Below, one piece after another: positions 25,549 to 34,442 of a stretch of DNA of 64,000 bases (position 1 is its first letter; every line of letters begins with the position of its first letter). This stretch comes from Intrasporangium flavum (GTDB taxonomy: Bacteria > Actinomycetota > Actinomycetes > Actinomycetales > Dermatophilaceae). The stretch is taken from positions 1 through 64,000 of the forward strand of contig NZ_MLJO01000017.1 of assembly GCF_001956915.1 (NCBI RefSeq). The letters are read 5' to 3'. The notes under the pieces were generated by a model, which was given only the letters and a program-made list of their open reading frames with translations, made no database searches and was not told where the DNA came from. The translations under genes were made by a program, and so were the position numbers.

Positions 25549-28449
25549 GTGGGCGCGGCAGAAGTGGGCGGCCGCGAGGCGGGCCGCCTCGATCGCTGGC
25601 GCGCGGGCTGGCGGGTGTCGCTGCGGATGGCGCGCCGCGACGTCCGACGCCACCGTGGCCGAAGCCTGCTCGTCATCATCATGGTCGGCCTCCCGGTCCT
25701 GCTCCTCACGGCTGGCAGCACCCTCTGGTTCAGCGAGAACCTCGACACATCCGAGCGACTGCCGCTCCAGCTCGCGAGCAGCCCGGGCTACCTCGTCGAC
25801 CCGACCCCTCAGGTCCTGCAGCAGCTGACCGATCCGCGGTCGTCGTGGTCCCGTGACGGCCAGGAGCCGCCGCCGGCCAAGCCCGTGCCGGGGTATGCCC
25901 CCGGCCGCGAGCAGGCCGCCCTCGAACGCCTCGTCGGGGCTCGACTGCGCGAGGTGACCCAGTCGATGGGCACGGCCCGGGTAGCGGGTCACGGGTCCCA
26001 GGTCGGTGTGCTGGGTATCGACCCTCGTGGCGCGGGAGACTGGTTCTCCCCGCGGGCGACCCTTCAGGCCGGTCGCTGGCCCACCGGGCCCGACGAGGTG
26101 GTCGTGACCGGGCTCGGAATCGCCGCGGGGCTGCCGAGCTCGGGGACGATGGAGCTGCGCGTCAGCACGGGCGGTGAGGAGTCAGCCACCTGGCGCACCG
26201 TGACCATCGTGGGGGTCGGCACGGGATATGCGTCCTGGGGCGTCGACGAGGTCCACCCCGTCGAGGTCGTCACGCTGCCGGCCGCAGGGTCCGGCGATCG
26301 TCAGTGGCTGGTCGATCGCCCGGCCGCCATCGGGTGGCCGGAGATCCAGAAGCTCAACGAGTACGGCGTCGGTGCGTACAGCAGGTACGTCGCGGAGCAC
26401 CCCGAGTCCGTCACGACGGGCTTCACGTCGGGAACAGGTGACAACGAACTGGCGACGCTGTACGTCGTGGCGGCGGCCTCGTTGGGCCTGCTCCTGCTCA
26501 CGTCGCTCTTGGCCGGACCTGCCTTCGCGGTCGGCGCCGCGCGGCAGCGGCACACCCTTGCCCTCGCGGCGTCGAACGGCGCGACCCGGGCACAGCTGCG
26601 CCGGACCGTCCTCGCTCAAGCGTTCGTCCTCGGCGTGGTGTCCGCCCTCAGCGGGGCCGTTCTCGGCGTTGCCGGCGCCGTTGTCGCCACGGCCGTGGTC
26701 CACCGCTTCGCCCCCGCCCACTTCTTCGGGCCGGCCCAGGTGTCGTGGCGCGCCGTCGCGATCGTCACCGTGGCGGGCATCGTCAGCTCGGTCGTGGCCG
26801 CCCTCATCCCCAGCCGAGGTCTCGGACGCATCGACATCGTCTCCGTGCTGCGCGGGCAGAGCATCTCGCCGCCGCTGCGACGTCGGGTGCCGGTCGTCGG
26901 CGCCGTGATGGCGGCCGTGGGCGTCGCGGCGGTGTCGTTCGCCTCCTTCCGTTCCGACGACCGGTACTTCTTCGTCTTCCTCGGCGGCGTACTGCTCATC
27001 GTCGTCGGCGCGCTGCTCATCGTCCCCCTCGTGCTCGCTCTCGGCGCTCGGGTCGCCCACCGGCTGCCTTTGCCGGCCCGCATGGCGGCACGGGAGTCGG
27101 GTCGGCTGCGAGGACGTGCGACGCCCACCGTCGCCGCCATCATGGGCAGCGCTGCGGTCCTCGTCACGGTCTGCGTCGGGCTCCAGGCCGACACCGAACG
27201 GGGGGCGCGTACCTACCATCCCGACATCGCCGTGGGGCAGGCCATCGTCTACGCCGGGACCACGCCGGCCGACGCCGAGGAGACGACGCGGGCCATCACG
27301 TCCGGCGACCCCTCGCTCCACGTCCTCCAGCCGCGCCGCGTGGCGCCGCCGGCGAGGGTCGGGGACGCGGTCGTTCGGCTCGCCGCGGTCCGCCCCGGCT
27401 GCTCGTTCGCCGAGACCGCGCCCGAGCTGCTCGCCGCCCAGACCCCGACTTCCACGCAGGAGCCCACGCTGCCGCGCTGCGCGACGGTCGCGACCGAGAC
27501 GTCCTGGCCCGGCAGCCCGGCGCTCGTCGTCGACGTGGACGAGCTCGCCGACTTCGCCGGTCTCGATGCCACGCAGCGGTCCGCGCTCGCCGCCGGGGCC
27601 GTCGGCATGCTCGACCCTGCCGAGGCCGCTGCGCTGCCGCCCTCGCAGGCGACCGCGTTCACTGGGCTGGCCCTCGACCAGCTCCGCCCCCTCGATCTCG
27701 CGGTGTCGGACGGCAAGAGCCGGTGGTTCAGGTACTCGGTCACCTACGACGCGAATGCGACTCCCACCATCGTCACGAGGCACCCCGAAGTGGTCACCCT
27801 GCCCGTGGTCACCCTGAGCCACGCTCAGTGGCTGCGCACGGTCGTCGCCGGGTACGGCGGCCCCGGGGTGTTCCTGCCCAGACCGGTCGCAGACCGCCTC
27901 GGCATCGTGACGGGTCCCGACCAGGCACTGGTCCGCGCGGACGGTCCCATCACCCAGGAGCAGGAGGCGCGGCTGCGCGATGCAGTGCAGGCCCGGTTCG
28001 CTGAAGGGATCGTGAGGGTCGAGCGCGGCTACGAACGCGACGACACGATGATCATCACCCTCGTCATCGCCCTCATCGCCTTGATCATCCTCGTCGCGAC
28101 GCTCATAGCCACGGCGCTGGGCCAGGCGGAAGCTGCGCCGCTGCTGGGCACGCTGGCCGCCGTGGGCGCCACGAAACGCACGCGGCGCGCGCTCGCGGCC
28201 TCGCAGGCCGTCTACCTCGCGCTGGTCGGTGCAGTGCTCGGCCTCCTCGTCGGACTCGCGCCAGGCGTCGCCATCTCACGCATCCTCACCGCCACCTACA
28301 CCGACAGCGGCATGGACTACAGCACCGTCATCATCGACGTGCCGTGGCTGCAGGTGCTGGTGCCGGTCGTCCTGGTGCCGGTCGTGGCGGGGGCACTGGC
28401 GTGGGTGTCGATCCGCACGGCGCCGGTCGTCGTCCGCCGGACCACCTGA
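25549..28449 (+). CDS. FtsX-like ABC transporter permease
   Basis: A 966-residue permease with ten predicted helices: one after the basic N-terminus (RSLLVIIMVGLPVLLLT), a large extracytoplasmic domain (about 55-300), three helices around an FtsX domain (ARQRHTLALAASNGATRAQLRRTVL), a further pair, a second extracytoplasmic domain (about 540-830) and a C-terminal FtsX triplet (AEAAPLLGTLAAVGATKRTRRALAAS). The GTG at 25549 follows the ATPase stop by two bases. Third-position A/T looks more frequent here than in the adjoining ATPase, which may signal separate acquisition. The substrate is unknown. Confidence 0.9.
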   Translation: MGAAEVGGREAGRLDRWRAGWRVSLRMARRDVRRHRGRSLLVIIMVGLPVLLLTAGSTLWFSENLDTSERLPLQLASSPGYLVDPTPQVLQQLTDPRSSWSRDGQEPPPAKPVPGYAPGREQAALERLVGARLREVTQSMGTARVAGHGSQVGVLGIDPRGAGDWFSPRATLQAGRWPTGPDEVVVTGLGIAAGLPSSGTMELRVSTGGEESATWRTVTIVGVGTGYASWGVDEVHPVEVVTLPAAGSGDRQWLVDRPAAIGWPEIQKLNEYGVGAYSRYVAEHPESVTTGFTSGTGDNELATLYVVAAASLGLLLLTSLLAGPAFAVGAARQRHTLALAASNGATRAQLRRTVLAQAFVLGVVSALSGAVLGVAGAVVATAVVHRFAPAHFFGPAQVSWRAVAIVTVAGIVSSVVAALIPSRGLGRIDIVSVLRGQSISPPLRRRVPVVGAVMAAVGVAAVSFASFRSDDRYFFVFLGGVLLIVVGALLIVPLVLALGARVAHRLPLPARMAARESGRLRGRATPTVAAIMGSAAVLVTVCVGLQADTERGARTYHPDIAVGQAIVYAGTTPADAEETTRAITSGDPSLHVLQPRRVAPPARVGDAVVRLAAVRPGCSFAETAPELLAAQTPTSTQEPTLPRCATVATETSWPGSPALVVDVDELADFAGLDATQRSALAAGAVGMLDPAEAAALPPSQATAFTGLALDQLRPLDLAVSDGKSRWFRYSVTYDANATPTIVTRHPEVVTLPVVTLSHAQWLRTVVAGYGGPGVFLPRPVADRLGIVTGPDQALVRADGPITQEQEARLRDAVQARFAEGIVRVERGYERDDTMIITLVIALIALIILVATLIATALGQAEAAPLLGTLAAVGATKRTRRALAASQAVYLALVGAVLGLLVGLAPGVAISRILTATYTDSGMDYSTVIIDVPWLQVLVPVVLVPVVAGALAWVSIRTAPVVVRRTT

Positions 28450-28472
28450 CCGGGCCCGTCCCCCCAAGGACC

Positions 28473-28509
28473 GGGGCCCGCGCGAACCGACGGGGGACGC
28501 GCGGGCCCC
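28473..28509 (+). terminator. strong GC hairpin after the ABC permease
   Basis: GGGGCCCGCGCG pairs perfectly with CGCGCGGGCCCC over a 13-base loop, 24 bases past the permease stop. It lacks a U-tract, which is common for terminators in high-GC actinobacteria. Confidence 0.7.
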
Positions 28510-28539
28510 ACTCCCTGCCCGTGAGGCAGGATGGTCGGC

Positions 28540-29190
28540 ATGAGTGACGACGCCACGACCACGGGCTCGACCACCGGCTCGACCACCGGCCAGGGCGGCA
28601 CCGGCGACGAGCAGCGCGTCGTCGTCGTGACCCCCGACGGCATGGGCGTCTCTGCCACGCCGGTCGGCGACGCGTCGGACGGCTCCGGCGAGCGCCGCGG
28701 CCACGACCGCGACGAGCGCGAGCCGACCAACCCGGCCGACCTCGTCGAGGAGCCGGCCAAGGTCATGCGCATCGGGTCGATGATCAAGCAGCTGCTCGAG
28801 GAGGTGCGCAACGCCCCGCTCGACGCCGCCGGCCGCCGCCGCCTCGCCGAGATCCACCACCGCTCCATCGAGGAGCTCAAGGACGGCCTCGCCCCCGAGC
28901 TCGTCGCCGAGCTCGACCGCATCGCCCTGCCGTTCCGCGAGGACGAGCCGAGCGACGCCGAGCTGAGGATCGCCCAGGCCCAGCTCGTCGGCTGGCTCGA
29001 GGGCCTCTTCCACGGCATCCAGACCGCCCTCGTCGCCCAGCAGATGGCGGCCCAGCAGCAGCTGCAGCAGATGCGCGCCCTGCCGCCCGGGCCCGGCGCG
29101 TCCTACGGCACGCCGCCCGGACTGCGCCCGCACGACGGCTCGCTGCCGCCCGAGGCCGGCGACCCCGGTCCCACCGGCCAGTACCTCTGA
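28540..29190 (+). CDS. bpa: bacterial proteasome activator Bpa (PafE), DUF2587
   Basis: A 216-residue ATP-independent 20S proteasome activator. After a disordered Thr/Gly and acidic N-terminus (about 60 residues) comes the helical core KVMRIGSMIKQLLEEVRNAPLDAAGRRRL, EELKDGLAPELVAELDRIALPF and AELRIAQAQLVGWLEGLFHGIQTALVAQQ. A Gly/Pro-rich linker ends in the exact C-terminus GQYL, the motif that docks into the proteasome alpha ring and opens its gate. The ATG at 28540 is chosen over the one at 28531 because CAGGAT lies seven bases before it. Confidence 0.95.
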   Translation: MSDDATTTGSTTGSTTGQGGTGDEQRVVVVTPDGMGVSATPVGDASDGSGERRGHDRDEREPTNPADLVEEPAKVMRIGSMIKQLLEEVRNAPLDAAGRRRLAEIHHRSIEELKDGLAPELVAELDRIALPFREDEPSDAELRIAQAQLVGWLEGLFHGIQTALVAQQMAAQQQLQQMRALPPGPGASYGTPPGLRPHDGSLPPEAGDPGPTGQYL

Positions 29191-29214
29191 CCCGACTCCA
29201 TTCCGTCACCGCCA

Positions 29215-29293
29215 CAGGACGCCACGTGGCACGTTGTTGCGGTACCGGCGGCGTCTGGAGCGCAACAGGACGCCACCTGGCGCGTTGTCGCGG
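29215..29293. repeat. two 28-bp direct repeats, 51-bp period, between convergent genes
   Basis: Copies at 29215-29242 and 29266-29293 agree at 25 of 28 positions. Each starts CAGGACGCCAC and contains a GCCACGTGGC-type palindrome, perfect in the first copy and near-perfect in the second. The pair fills the 127-base gap between bpa and the acetyltransferase gene. They may be dispersed extragenic repeats serving as a transcription end. Confidence 0.65.
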
Positions 29294-29317
29294 CACGTCG
29301 GCCACGGCCGCGGCGGC

Positions 29318-29797
29318 TCAGGCGTCGTCGAGGCGACGCTCGTGGCGTCGGAGCACGGGGAACGGGGCGAACGACGAGCGTGACGTGACGTCGGTGGCGA
29401 CCCACCCGCGTCGGGCGTAGAACCGCACCCCACGCTCGTTCTCGTCGAAGACCCGCAGCGACGCCTCGGCGTGCCCGGCCGCCCGCAGCCGGTCGAGCAG
29501 CTCGTCGTGGGCACGCCCGGCCAGCCCGGTCCCCCACGTGTCGACGGCGGTGCCGAAGTGCAGCAGCTCGCTGCCCCGCAGGGCCCCGAACCCGCGGAGC
29601 CGACCGTCCTCGACGACGGCGTAGCACTCGACGTCGGGGCTCTCGATCTCACGGGCCCACCGCTCGCGGATCCGCTCGGTCGGGAACGGGTGCGTCTCCT
29701 GCGGGAAGAAATGCCCCATCCCGGCGACGGCCCCCTCGCGCTGCACGACGAGCAGGTCGTCGAGGTCGGCGTGGTCCAGGTCTCGCAGCAGCGGCAC
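29318..29797 (-). CDS. GNAT-family N-acetyltransferase
   Basis: A 159-residue acetyltransferase. The fold is visible as VECYAVVEDGRLRGFGALRGSELLHFGTAVDTWGTGLAGRAHDELLDRL (strand 4, then the acetyl-CoA loop region), followed by AEASLRVFDENERGVRFYARRGWVATDV, the typical C-terminal GNAT block. The acetyl-CoA loop reads WGTGLAG rather than the usual Q/RxxGxG/A, so it is divergent. The GTG start at 29797 has TAGGTT six bases upstream. The substrate is unknown. Confidence 0.82.
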   Translation of the reverse strand: MPLLRDLDHADLDDLLVVQREGAVAGMGHFFPQETHPFPTERIRERWAREIESPDVECYAVVEDGRLRGFGALRGSELLHFGTAVDTWGTGLAGRAHDELLDRLRAAGHAEASLRVFDENERGVRFYARRGWVATDVTSRSSFAPFPVLRRHERRLDDA

Positions 29798-29822
29798 CCG
29801 CCGAACCTAGCCCACCGACGCG

Positions 29823-30506
29823 TCAGAGCCAGGAGGAGCGCTCGCGCTCGGTCGGGTTGACCGACGGGTCCCACTGGCGGAAGGGGCGCTGCAGGCGATA
29901 GCGGAAGTCCGGCTGGCGCTCGAGGACGACGGCCTCGGCGTTGCCGGGGTTCTCGAGCGACTCGAAGTACTCGACGCTCCAGTGGAACCAGCGCATGCAG
30001 AACAGGCGCATCGTCAGGCCGTGGGTCACGATGACGACCTCGCCCGGCGCGTGCTGGGTCTCGAAGTTGCGGAACATCGACTCGAGGAAGGTCGAGACCC
30101 GGTCGTAGACGTCCGAGCCGGACTCCCCGTGGCTGAAACGGTAGTAGAAGTGGCCGTAACGGTCGCGCACCGCCTTCTGCTCGGCGATGTCGGCGGGGTC
30201 CTGGAAGTTGGCCCAGTCCTGCTCTCGCAGACGGGGTTCCACGCGCACGTCCCGGTCGTCGACGGGCAGGGCCATCGCCTCGAGCGTCTGGCGGGTGCGC
30301 AGGTACGGCGACACGTACACGTCGACACGGTCGCCGTCGATGATCTGGCGGACGGCGGCGCCGGTCGCCTGGGCCTGCTCGATCCCCTTGGCGGTCAAGC
30401 CGATTCGGTGGTCGGGCACCGTCTCGTAGATCGTGTCGTCGACGTTGGCGAGGGACTCGCCGTGACGCACGAGGATGATCCGGTTCGGCCGGTGCTCGAC
30501 ACCCAC
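29823..30506 (-). CDS. histidine phosphatase family protein (phosphoglycerate mutase-like)
   Basis: A 227-residue histidine phosphatase, distinct from the one at 4.2-4.8 kb. The catalytic motif ILVRHGESLANVDDT begins at residue 11 (H15). Then YVSPYLRTRQTLEAM, the acid region RLREQDWANFQDP, FYYRFSHGESGSDVYDRV and the second histidine in VVIVTHGLTMRLF. Similar proteins are common in actinobacteria and fungi, and the physiological substrate is not known. GTG start with TAGGGT six bases upstream; the stop lies in TGACGCGTC. Confidence 0.9.
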   Translation of the reverse strand: MGVEHRPNRIILVRHGESLANVDDTIYETVPDHRIGLTAKGIEQAQATGAAVRQIIDGDRVDVYVSPYLRTRQTLEAMALPVDDRDVRVEPRLREQDWANFQDPADIAEQKAVRDRYGHFYYRFSHGESGSDVYDRVSTFLESMFRNFETQHAPGEVVIVTHGLTMRLFCMRWFHWSVEYFESLENPGNAEAVVLERQPDFRYRLQRPFRQWDPSVNPTERERSSWL

Positions 30507-30537
30507 GCCCCCACCCTAGGGCGGTCGCGGTGGCGCA

Positions 30538-30729
30538 TCACGGACGCGGGCGCCCCCGCGCGGCCCAGGGAGCGACGAGCAGGAGCAGCCAGGCGAACCC
30601 CACGACGAAGCTGCCGACGAGGACGGCGACCCCGGCGCCACCGCCGAACACCCGCTGCCCGAAGAGGAGCAGCAGGACGTAGGCGGCGAGCAGGACCACG
30701 ACGACGTGGCGGCGACGAGCTGGACCCAT
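30538..30729 (-). CDS. small two-helix membrane protein
   Basis: A 63-residue protein with a basic N-terminus (MGPARRRH), two helices (VVVVLLAAYVLLLLFG and AVLVGSFVVGFAWLLLLVAPW) and a basic C-terminus. GGGAGGAG lies just before the ATG at 30729. No family is recognised. The much longer frame running upstream on this strand is antisense to the phosphoesterase gene and is a GC artefact. Confidence 0.6.
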   Translation of the reverse strand: MGPARRRHVVVVLLAAYVLLLLFGQRVFGGGAGVAVLVGSFVVGFAWLLLLVAPWAARGRPRP

Positions 30730-30894
30730 GGCTCCTCCCTTCTGCCCCGATAGCAGCAGACGCAGGTGAACGCGCGGTGCCGGCACGGTGTCGGCGCGTC
30801 GGAGTCCAGCCGGACACTGCGCAGCACCAACGCCGCTCGCGCCGGCCGCGGGCAGGTCACCGGACCGGACGCGTCGGGCAGTTAGGGTGAAACG

Positions 30895-32610
30895 GTGCGA
30901 CGCGTGCGGGACCTCGTGCGGGATCTCCGGTCCGGCGACAACCCCTGGTTGCGCCGGGGCTCGCACGTGCTCAAGTGGCTCGCCGTCCTCGCGGCCTGCT
31001 ACCTCGGCGGCGTGGCCGCCACGAACCTCGCGCCGACCGTCGCCGAGACCTCGCAGTACCGGGCCGTCCTGCGCCTCGACCCGATCCCGCGGCACACCCC
31101 CGTCCTGCACTCCCCCACGATCATCGGCGACGTCGACGTCGCCTTCGCCTCGCCGCTCATCGCGCCCGGGCTCGACGTGCAGGTCGCGGTGCGCGAGGAG
31201 ATCACCAACCTCTTCACCCGGCCCAACGTCGACATCCGCTCGCTGCAGCCGTCCGGCGAGGAGATCTCCTCGGCGATCACCCAGGCCGCGGTCGGCGTCG
31301 GCATCCGCTTCCTCCTCGGGGCGCTCGCGATCGCGGTGCTCCTCTCCTTCGCGTCGCACTACATCCGCCAGCGCAACACCCGCCGCCACCACGTCGCGTT
31401 CGTCGCCTCGGCGATGGTCGTCGCGCTCGTCGGCACCTTCGGCGGCATCGCCCTGACCTACCAGCCGACACGGTTCGCCGAGTACCGCACCACCGGCGTC
31501 CTCGGCGTCGTGCAGCGCAACGCCGGGCTGCTCGCCGACGTCGAGGCCCGCGCCGCGCAGGTGACCCCCTACTTCCGCAACCTGCTCGCCGTCACCCAGG
31601 CGCTGCAGCAGAAGTACGTCCAGGGCAGCGTCAACGAGCCGGTGTCGGCGCGCATCCTGCTCGTGTCCGACATCCACGGCGCCAACCAGTACGCCCTCAT
31701 GAAGACGATCGTCGAGGAGGAGGGGATCGACGCCGTCGTCGACAGCGGCGACCTCATCAACTTCGGGCGCGTGCAGGAGGCCGAGGCGGCCGGGATCTTC
31801 CGCTCGATCCAGGGCCTCGGCGTGCCGTACGTCTTCGTCAGCGGCAACCACGACCAGTCCTCCCCGACCGACCGGGCCCTCGTGGCCCGGCTGGGTCGCA
31901 TCCCCAACGTCGTGCTCCTCGAGGACGCCAAGGGCGACCTCCGCGAGCTGTCCTTCCACGGCCTGCGCATCACCGGCTTCAACGACCCGCGCTACTTCGG
32001 CGACGACAACGAGGACCCCGTCGCCAAGGAGAAGCCGGCCGTCGACCGCTACAACGCGACGATGGCGGACCAGCCCGAGCCCGACGTCGTCGTCGCGCAC
32101 GAGCCGTACGCCACGCAGGGCATCGACAAGGGCCGCATCCTCGTCAACGGGCACATGCACACCCCGAAGCTCGACGGCAACCGCATCCAGGTCGGCACCT
32201 TCACCGGCGGCGGGGTCGTGGCGCACTACGCCGAGGGCCAGGGCGAGGAGCTCAACGGCCAGCCCTACGCCTTCGACATCCTCGCCTTCGGCAACGCGTG
32301 CGAGCTCAACTCGCTGACCCGCTACACCTTCCGCAACCTGCTCGAGGGCCGGCCCGCCTACGACAGCGTCGAGGTCATCAGCGGCAGCCGGATCGACTCC
32401 TACGAGCCGGACAAGACGACGTCCCAGCCGGGCGAGACCGCCCCGGCCAAGCGCACGTGCGGACGCGTCGACGACACGACGCTGCGCACGCTGCCGGCGC
32501 CCGCTCCCGAGGGCGCCGGGGCGACGACCGCCCCGGGCGGGTCGACCGCGCCGGCCACGCCGACGCCGACGACCTCCACCGTGACCCTCCCGCCGCAGCT
32601 CATCCCGTGA
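30895..32610 (+). CDS. membrane-anchored metallophosphoesterase
   Basis: A 571-residue protein. Residues 1-190 contain three helices (about 27-43, 137-152 and 167-188) enclosing an extracytoplasmic segment. The C-terminal half is a calcineurin-like phosphoesterase with LLVSDIHGANQ (D259, H261), VVDSGDLINF (D286), VFVSGNHDQS (N318, H319), VVVAHEPYA and LVNGHMHTPKL, so all five metal motifs are present. A Pro/Thr/Ala-rich tail of about 60 residues ends the protein. GTG start with TAGGGT six bases upstream (30883-30888). The catalytic domain is probably extracytoplasmic, and the substrate is unknown. Confidence 0.87.
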   Translation: MRRVRDLVRDLRSGDNPWLRRGSHVLKWLAVLAACYLGGVAATNLAPTVAETSQYRAVLRLDPIPRHTPVLHSPTIIGDVDVAFASPLIAPGLDVQVAVREEITNLFTRPNVDIRSLQPSGEEISSAITQAAVGVGIRFLLGALAIAVLLSFASHYIRQRNTRRHHVAFVASAMVVALVGTFGGIALTYQPTRFAEYRTTGVLGVVQRNAGLLADVEARAAQVTPYFRNLLAVTQALQQKYVQGSVNEPVSARILLVSDIHGANQYALMKTIVEEEGIDAVVDSGDLINFGRVQEAEAAGIFRSIQGLGVPYVFVSGNHDQSSPTDRALVARLGRIPNVVLLEDAKGDLRELSFHGLRITGFNDPRYFGDDNEDPVAKEKPAVDRYNATMADQPEPDVVVAHEPYATQGIDKGRILVNGHMHTPKLDGNRIQVGTFTGGGVVAHYAEGQGEELNGQPYAFDILAFGNACELNSLTRYTFRNLLEGRPAYDSVEVISGSRIDSYEPDKTTSQPGETAPAKRTCGRVDDTTLRTLPAPAPEGAGATTAPGGSTAPATPTPTTSTVTLPPQLIP

Positions 32611-32640
32611 CGGTCGCTCCCGGCGGTCACTCCCTGGCGC

Positions 32641-34383
32641 TCAGCCCCTGAGGTCGGGGAACTGGTCGTCGCGCCACTCGTTCTCGGGCTGCGCCGCGCC
32701 CGATGCGTCGAGGTCGTTCTCGCGCCCCCGCAGCTCGACGCGGCGGATCTTGCCCGAGATCGTCTTGGGCAGCTCGTAGAACTCGATGCGCCGCACCCGC
32801 TGCCACGGCGCGAGCTTCGCGCGGGCGTGGGCCAGGATCGAGCGCGCCGTGTCGGCGCCCGGCTCGTGGCCCGGCGCGAGCGCGACGTAGGCCTTGGGCA
32901 CGGCGAGGCGCACGGGGTCCGGGGCGGGCACGACGGCGGCCTCGGCGACGGCCGGGTGCTCGATGAGGACCGACTCGACCTCGAACGGGCTGATCTTGTA
33001 GTCGCTGGCCTTGAAGACGTCGTCGGTGCGCCCGACGAAGGAGATGTAGCCCTCGGCGTCGACCGAGGCGACGTCGCCCGTGTGGTAGAAACCGCCGGCC
33101 ATCGCCTCGGCGTTGCGGGTCTCGTCGCCCTGGTAGCCGGTCATGAGCGGAACCGGCCGCTGCGACAGGTCGAGGCAGATCTCGCCCTCGCGGTTGCCGT
33201 CCGGATCGGCCTGCGTGACAGGCTCGTTCGTCACCGGGTCGACGACCACGACCGGGTAGCCGGGCAGCGGCCGGCCCATCGATCCCGGCTTGACCACGGA
33301 CCCTGGGGTGTTGCCCACCGACAGCGTCATCTCGGTCTGGCCGTAGCCGTCGCGGATCGTCAGGCCCCACGCCTTCTCGACCTGAGCGATGACCTCGGGG
33401 TTGAGCGGCTCGCCGGCGCCGATGACCTCGCGCAGCGCGCCGGGACCGCCCGTCAGGTCGCTCTTGATGAGCATCCGCCACACGGTCGGCGGGGCGCACA
33501 TCGAGGTCACCGCGTGCTCGCGCAGCACGCGCAGCAGGGCCGCGGCGTCGAAGCGGGCGTAGTTGTACACGAAGATCGTCGCCTCGGCGATCCACGGCGC
33601 GAAGAACGAGGACCACGCGTGCTTGGCCCATCCCGGGCTGCTGATGTTGAGGTGGACGTCGCCGGGCCGCAGGCCGATCCAGTACGTCGTCGTGAGGTGG
33701 CCGACCGGGTAGGAGCGCTGGGTGTGCTCGACGAGCTTGGGCCGGCTCGTCGTGCCCGAGGTGAAGTAGAGCAGGAGCCGGTCCTCGGGGCCGGTGCCCG
33801 GGTGCGGTGCCGGTGCGGCGTCGGACGCGTGGGCCTCGGCGTAGGCGTGCCAGCCCCCGAGCGTGCCTCCGGCCGGGTCGGCGCCGACGGCGACCCGCAC
33901 GTAGTCGCCGGGCAGGTCGTCGAGCTTGTGCACCTCCGACGCGTTCGTCACGACGGCACGCGCCGCGACCCGCTCCATGCGGTCGGCGAGGTCGCCGGGC
34001 CCGACGGCCGTGGTGGTCGGCACGATGACGGCGCCGAGCTTCATGACGCCGAGCATCGTCTCCCACAGCTCGACCTGGTTTCCGAGCATGAGCACGACCG
34101 AGTCGCCCCGCCCGATGCCGAGTGAGCCGAGCCACGCCGCGACCCGGTCCGACCGCCTGGCCATCTCGTCGAAGCTGACGGTGGCCGACGACTCGTCCTC
34201 CTCGACGATCGTCAGAGCCGGCTTGTCGTTGCCGCGGGCGATGGCGTCGAACCAGTCGACGGCCCAGCTGAACCGGTCACCGAGCTCGGGCCAGGCGAAC
34301 TCCGCCACGGCGCGGGCGTGGTCACCCCGCAGGTCGAGCAGCTGGTCGCGGGAGGCGCGGTAGGCGTCGGTCGGGTTCGTCAT
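32641..34383 (-). CDS. AMP-dependent acyl-CoA synthetase
   Basis: A 580-residue adenylate-forming enzyme that activates a carboxylic acid to its acyl-CoA via acyl-AMP. Signature pieces are the P-loop LLYFTSGTTSRPKLVEHT (about residues 208-225), HLNISSPGWAKHAWSSFFAPW, the adenine motif DGYGQTEMTL, YHTGDVASVDAEGYISFVGRTDD, the hinge ASDYKISPFEVESVL and the catalytic lysine in KTISGKIRRVELR. It resembles medium-chain acyl-CoA synthetases. ATG start with CACAGT seven bases upstream. It is convergent with the phosphoesterase gene. Confidence 0.92.
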   Translation of the reverse strand: MTNPTDAYRASRDQLLDLRGDHARAVAEFAWPELGDRFSWAVDWFDAIARGNDKPALTIVEEDESSATVSFDEMARRSDRVAAWLGSLGIGRGDSVVLMLGNQVELWETMLGVMKLGAVIVPTTTAVGPGDLADRMERVAARAVVTNASEVHKLDDLPGDYVRVAVGADPAGGTLGGWHAYAEAHASDAAPAPHPGTGPEDRLLLYFTSGTTSRPKLVEHTQRSYPVGHLTTTYWIGLRPGDVHLNISSPGWAKHAWSSFFAPWIAEATIFVYNYARFDAAALLRVLREHAVTSMCAPPTVWRMLIKSDLTGGPGALREVIGAGEPLNPEVIAQVEKAWGLTIRDGYGQTEMTLSVGNTPGSVVKPGSMGRPLPGYPVVVVDPVTNEPVTQADPDGNREGEICLDLSQRPVPLMTGYQGDETRNAEAMAGGFYHTGDVASVDAEGYISFVGRTDDVFKASDYKISPFEVESVLIEHPAVAEAAVVPAPDPVRLAVPKAYVALAPGHEPGADTARSILAHARAKLAPWQRVRRIEFYELPKTISGKIRRVELRGRENDLDASGAAQPENEWRDDQFPDLRG

Positions 34384-34442
34384 GGGACCGACTGTGCCAC
34401 GCGGACGCCCGCTCCAGAAGAGTCTGCCGCCGGCGCTCCGCG

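Noticed and set aside
24208..28449. Whole PadR-ABC operon as a genomic island
   Set aside because: Only the permease gene gives an impression of different codon use, and no mobility genes or tRNA flank the operon.
28473..28509. Attachment site or mobile-element end
   Set aside because: The perfect GC hairpin is directly after an operon end and there is no integrase, transposase or direct flanking repeat; a terminator explains it.
29215..29293. Possible minimal CRISPR (two 28-bp repeats with a 23-base spacer)
   Set aside because: There are only two imperfect copies, no cas genes, and they sit in a short convergent gap. An extragenic repeat is simpler.
30730..32226. Long minus-strand frame preceding the small membrane protein at 30538-30729
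   Set aside because: It is the antisense shadow of the metallophosphoesterase gene. Only the last 63 codons have a ribosome-binding site and membrane character.
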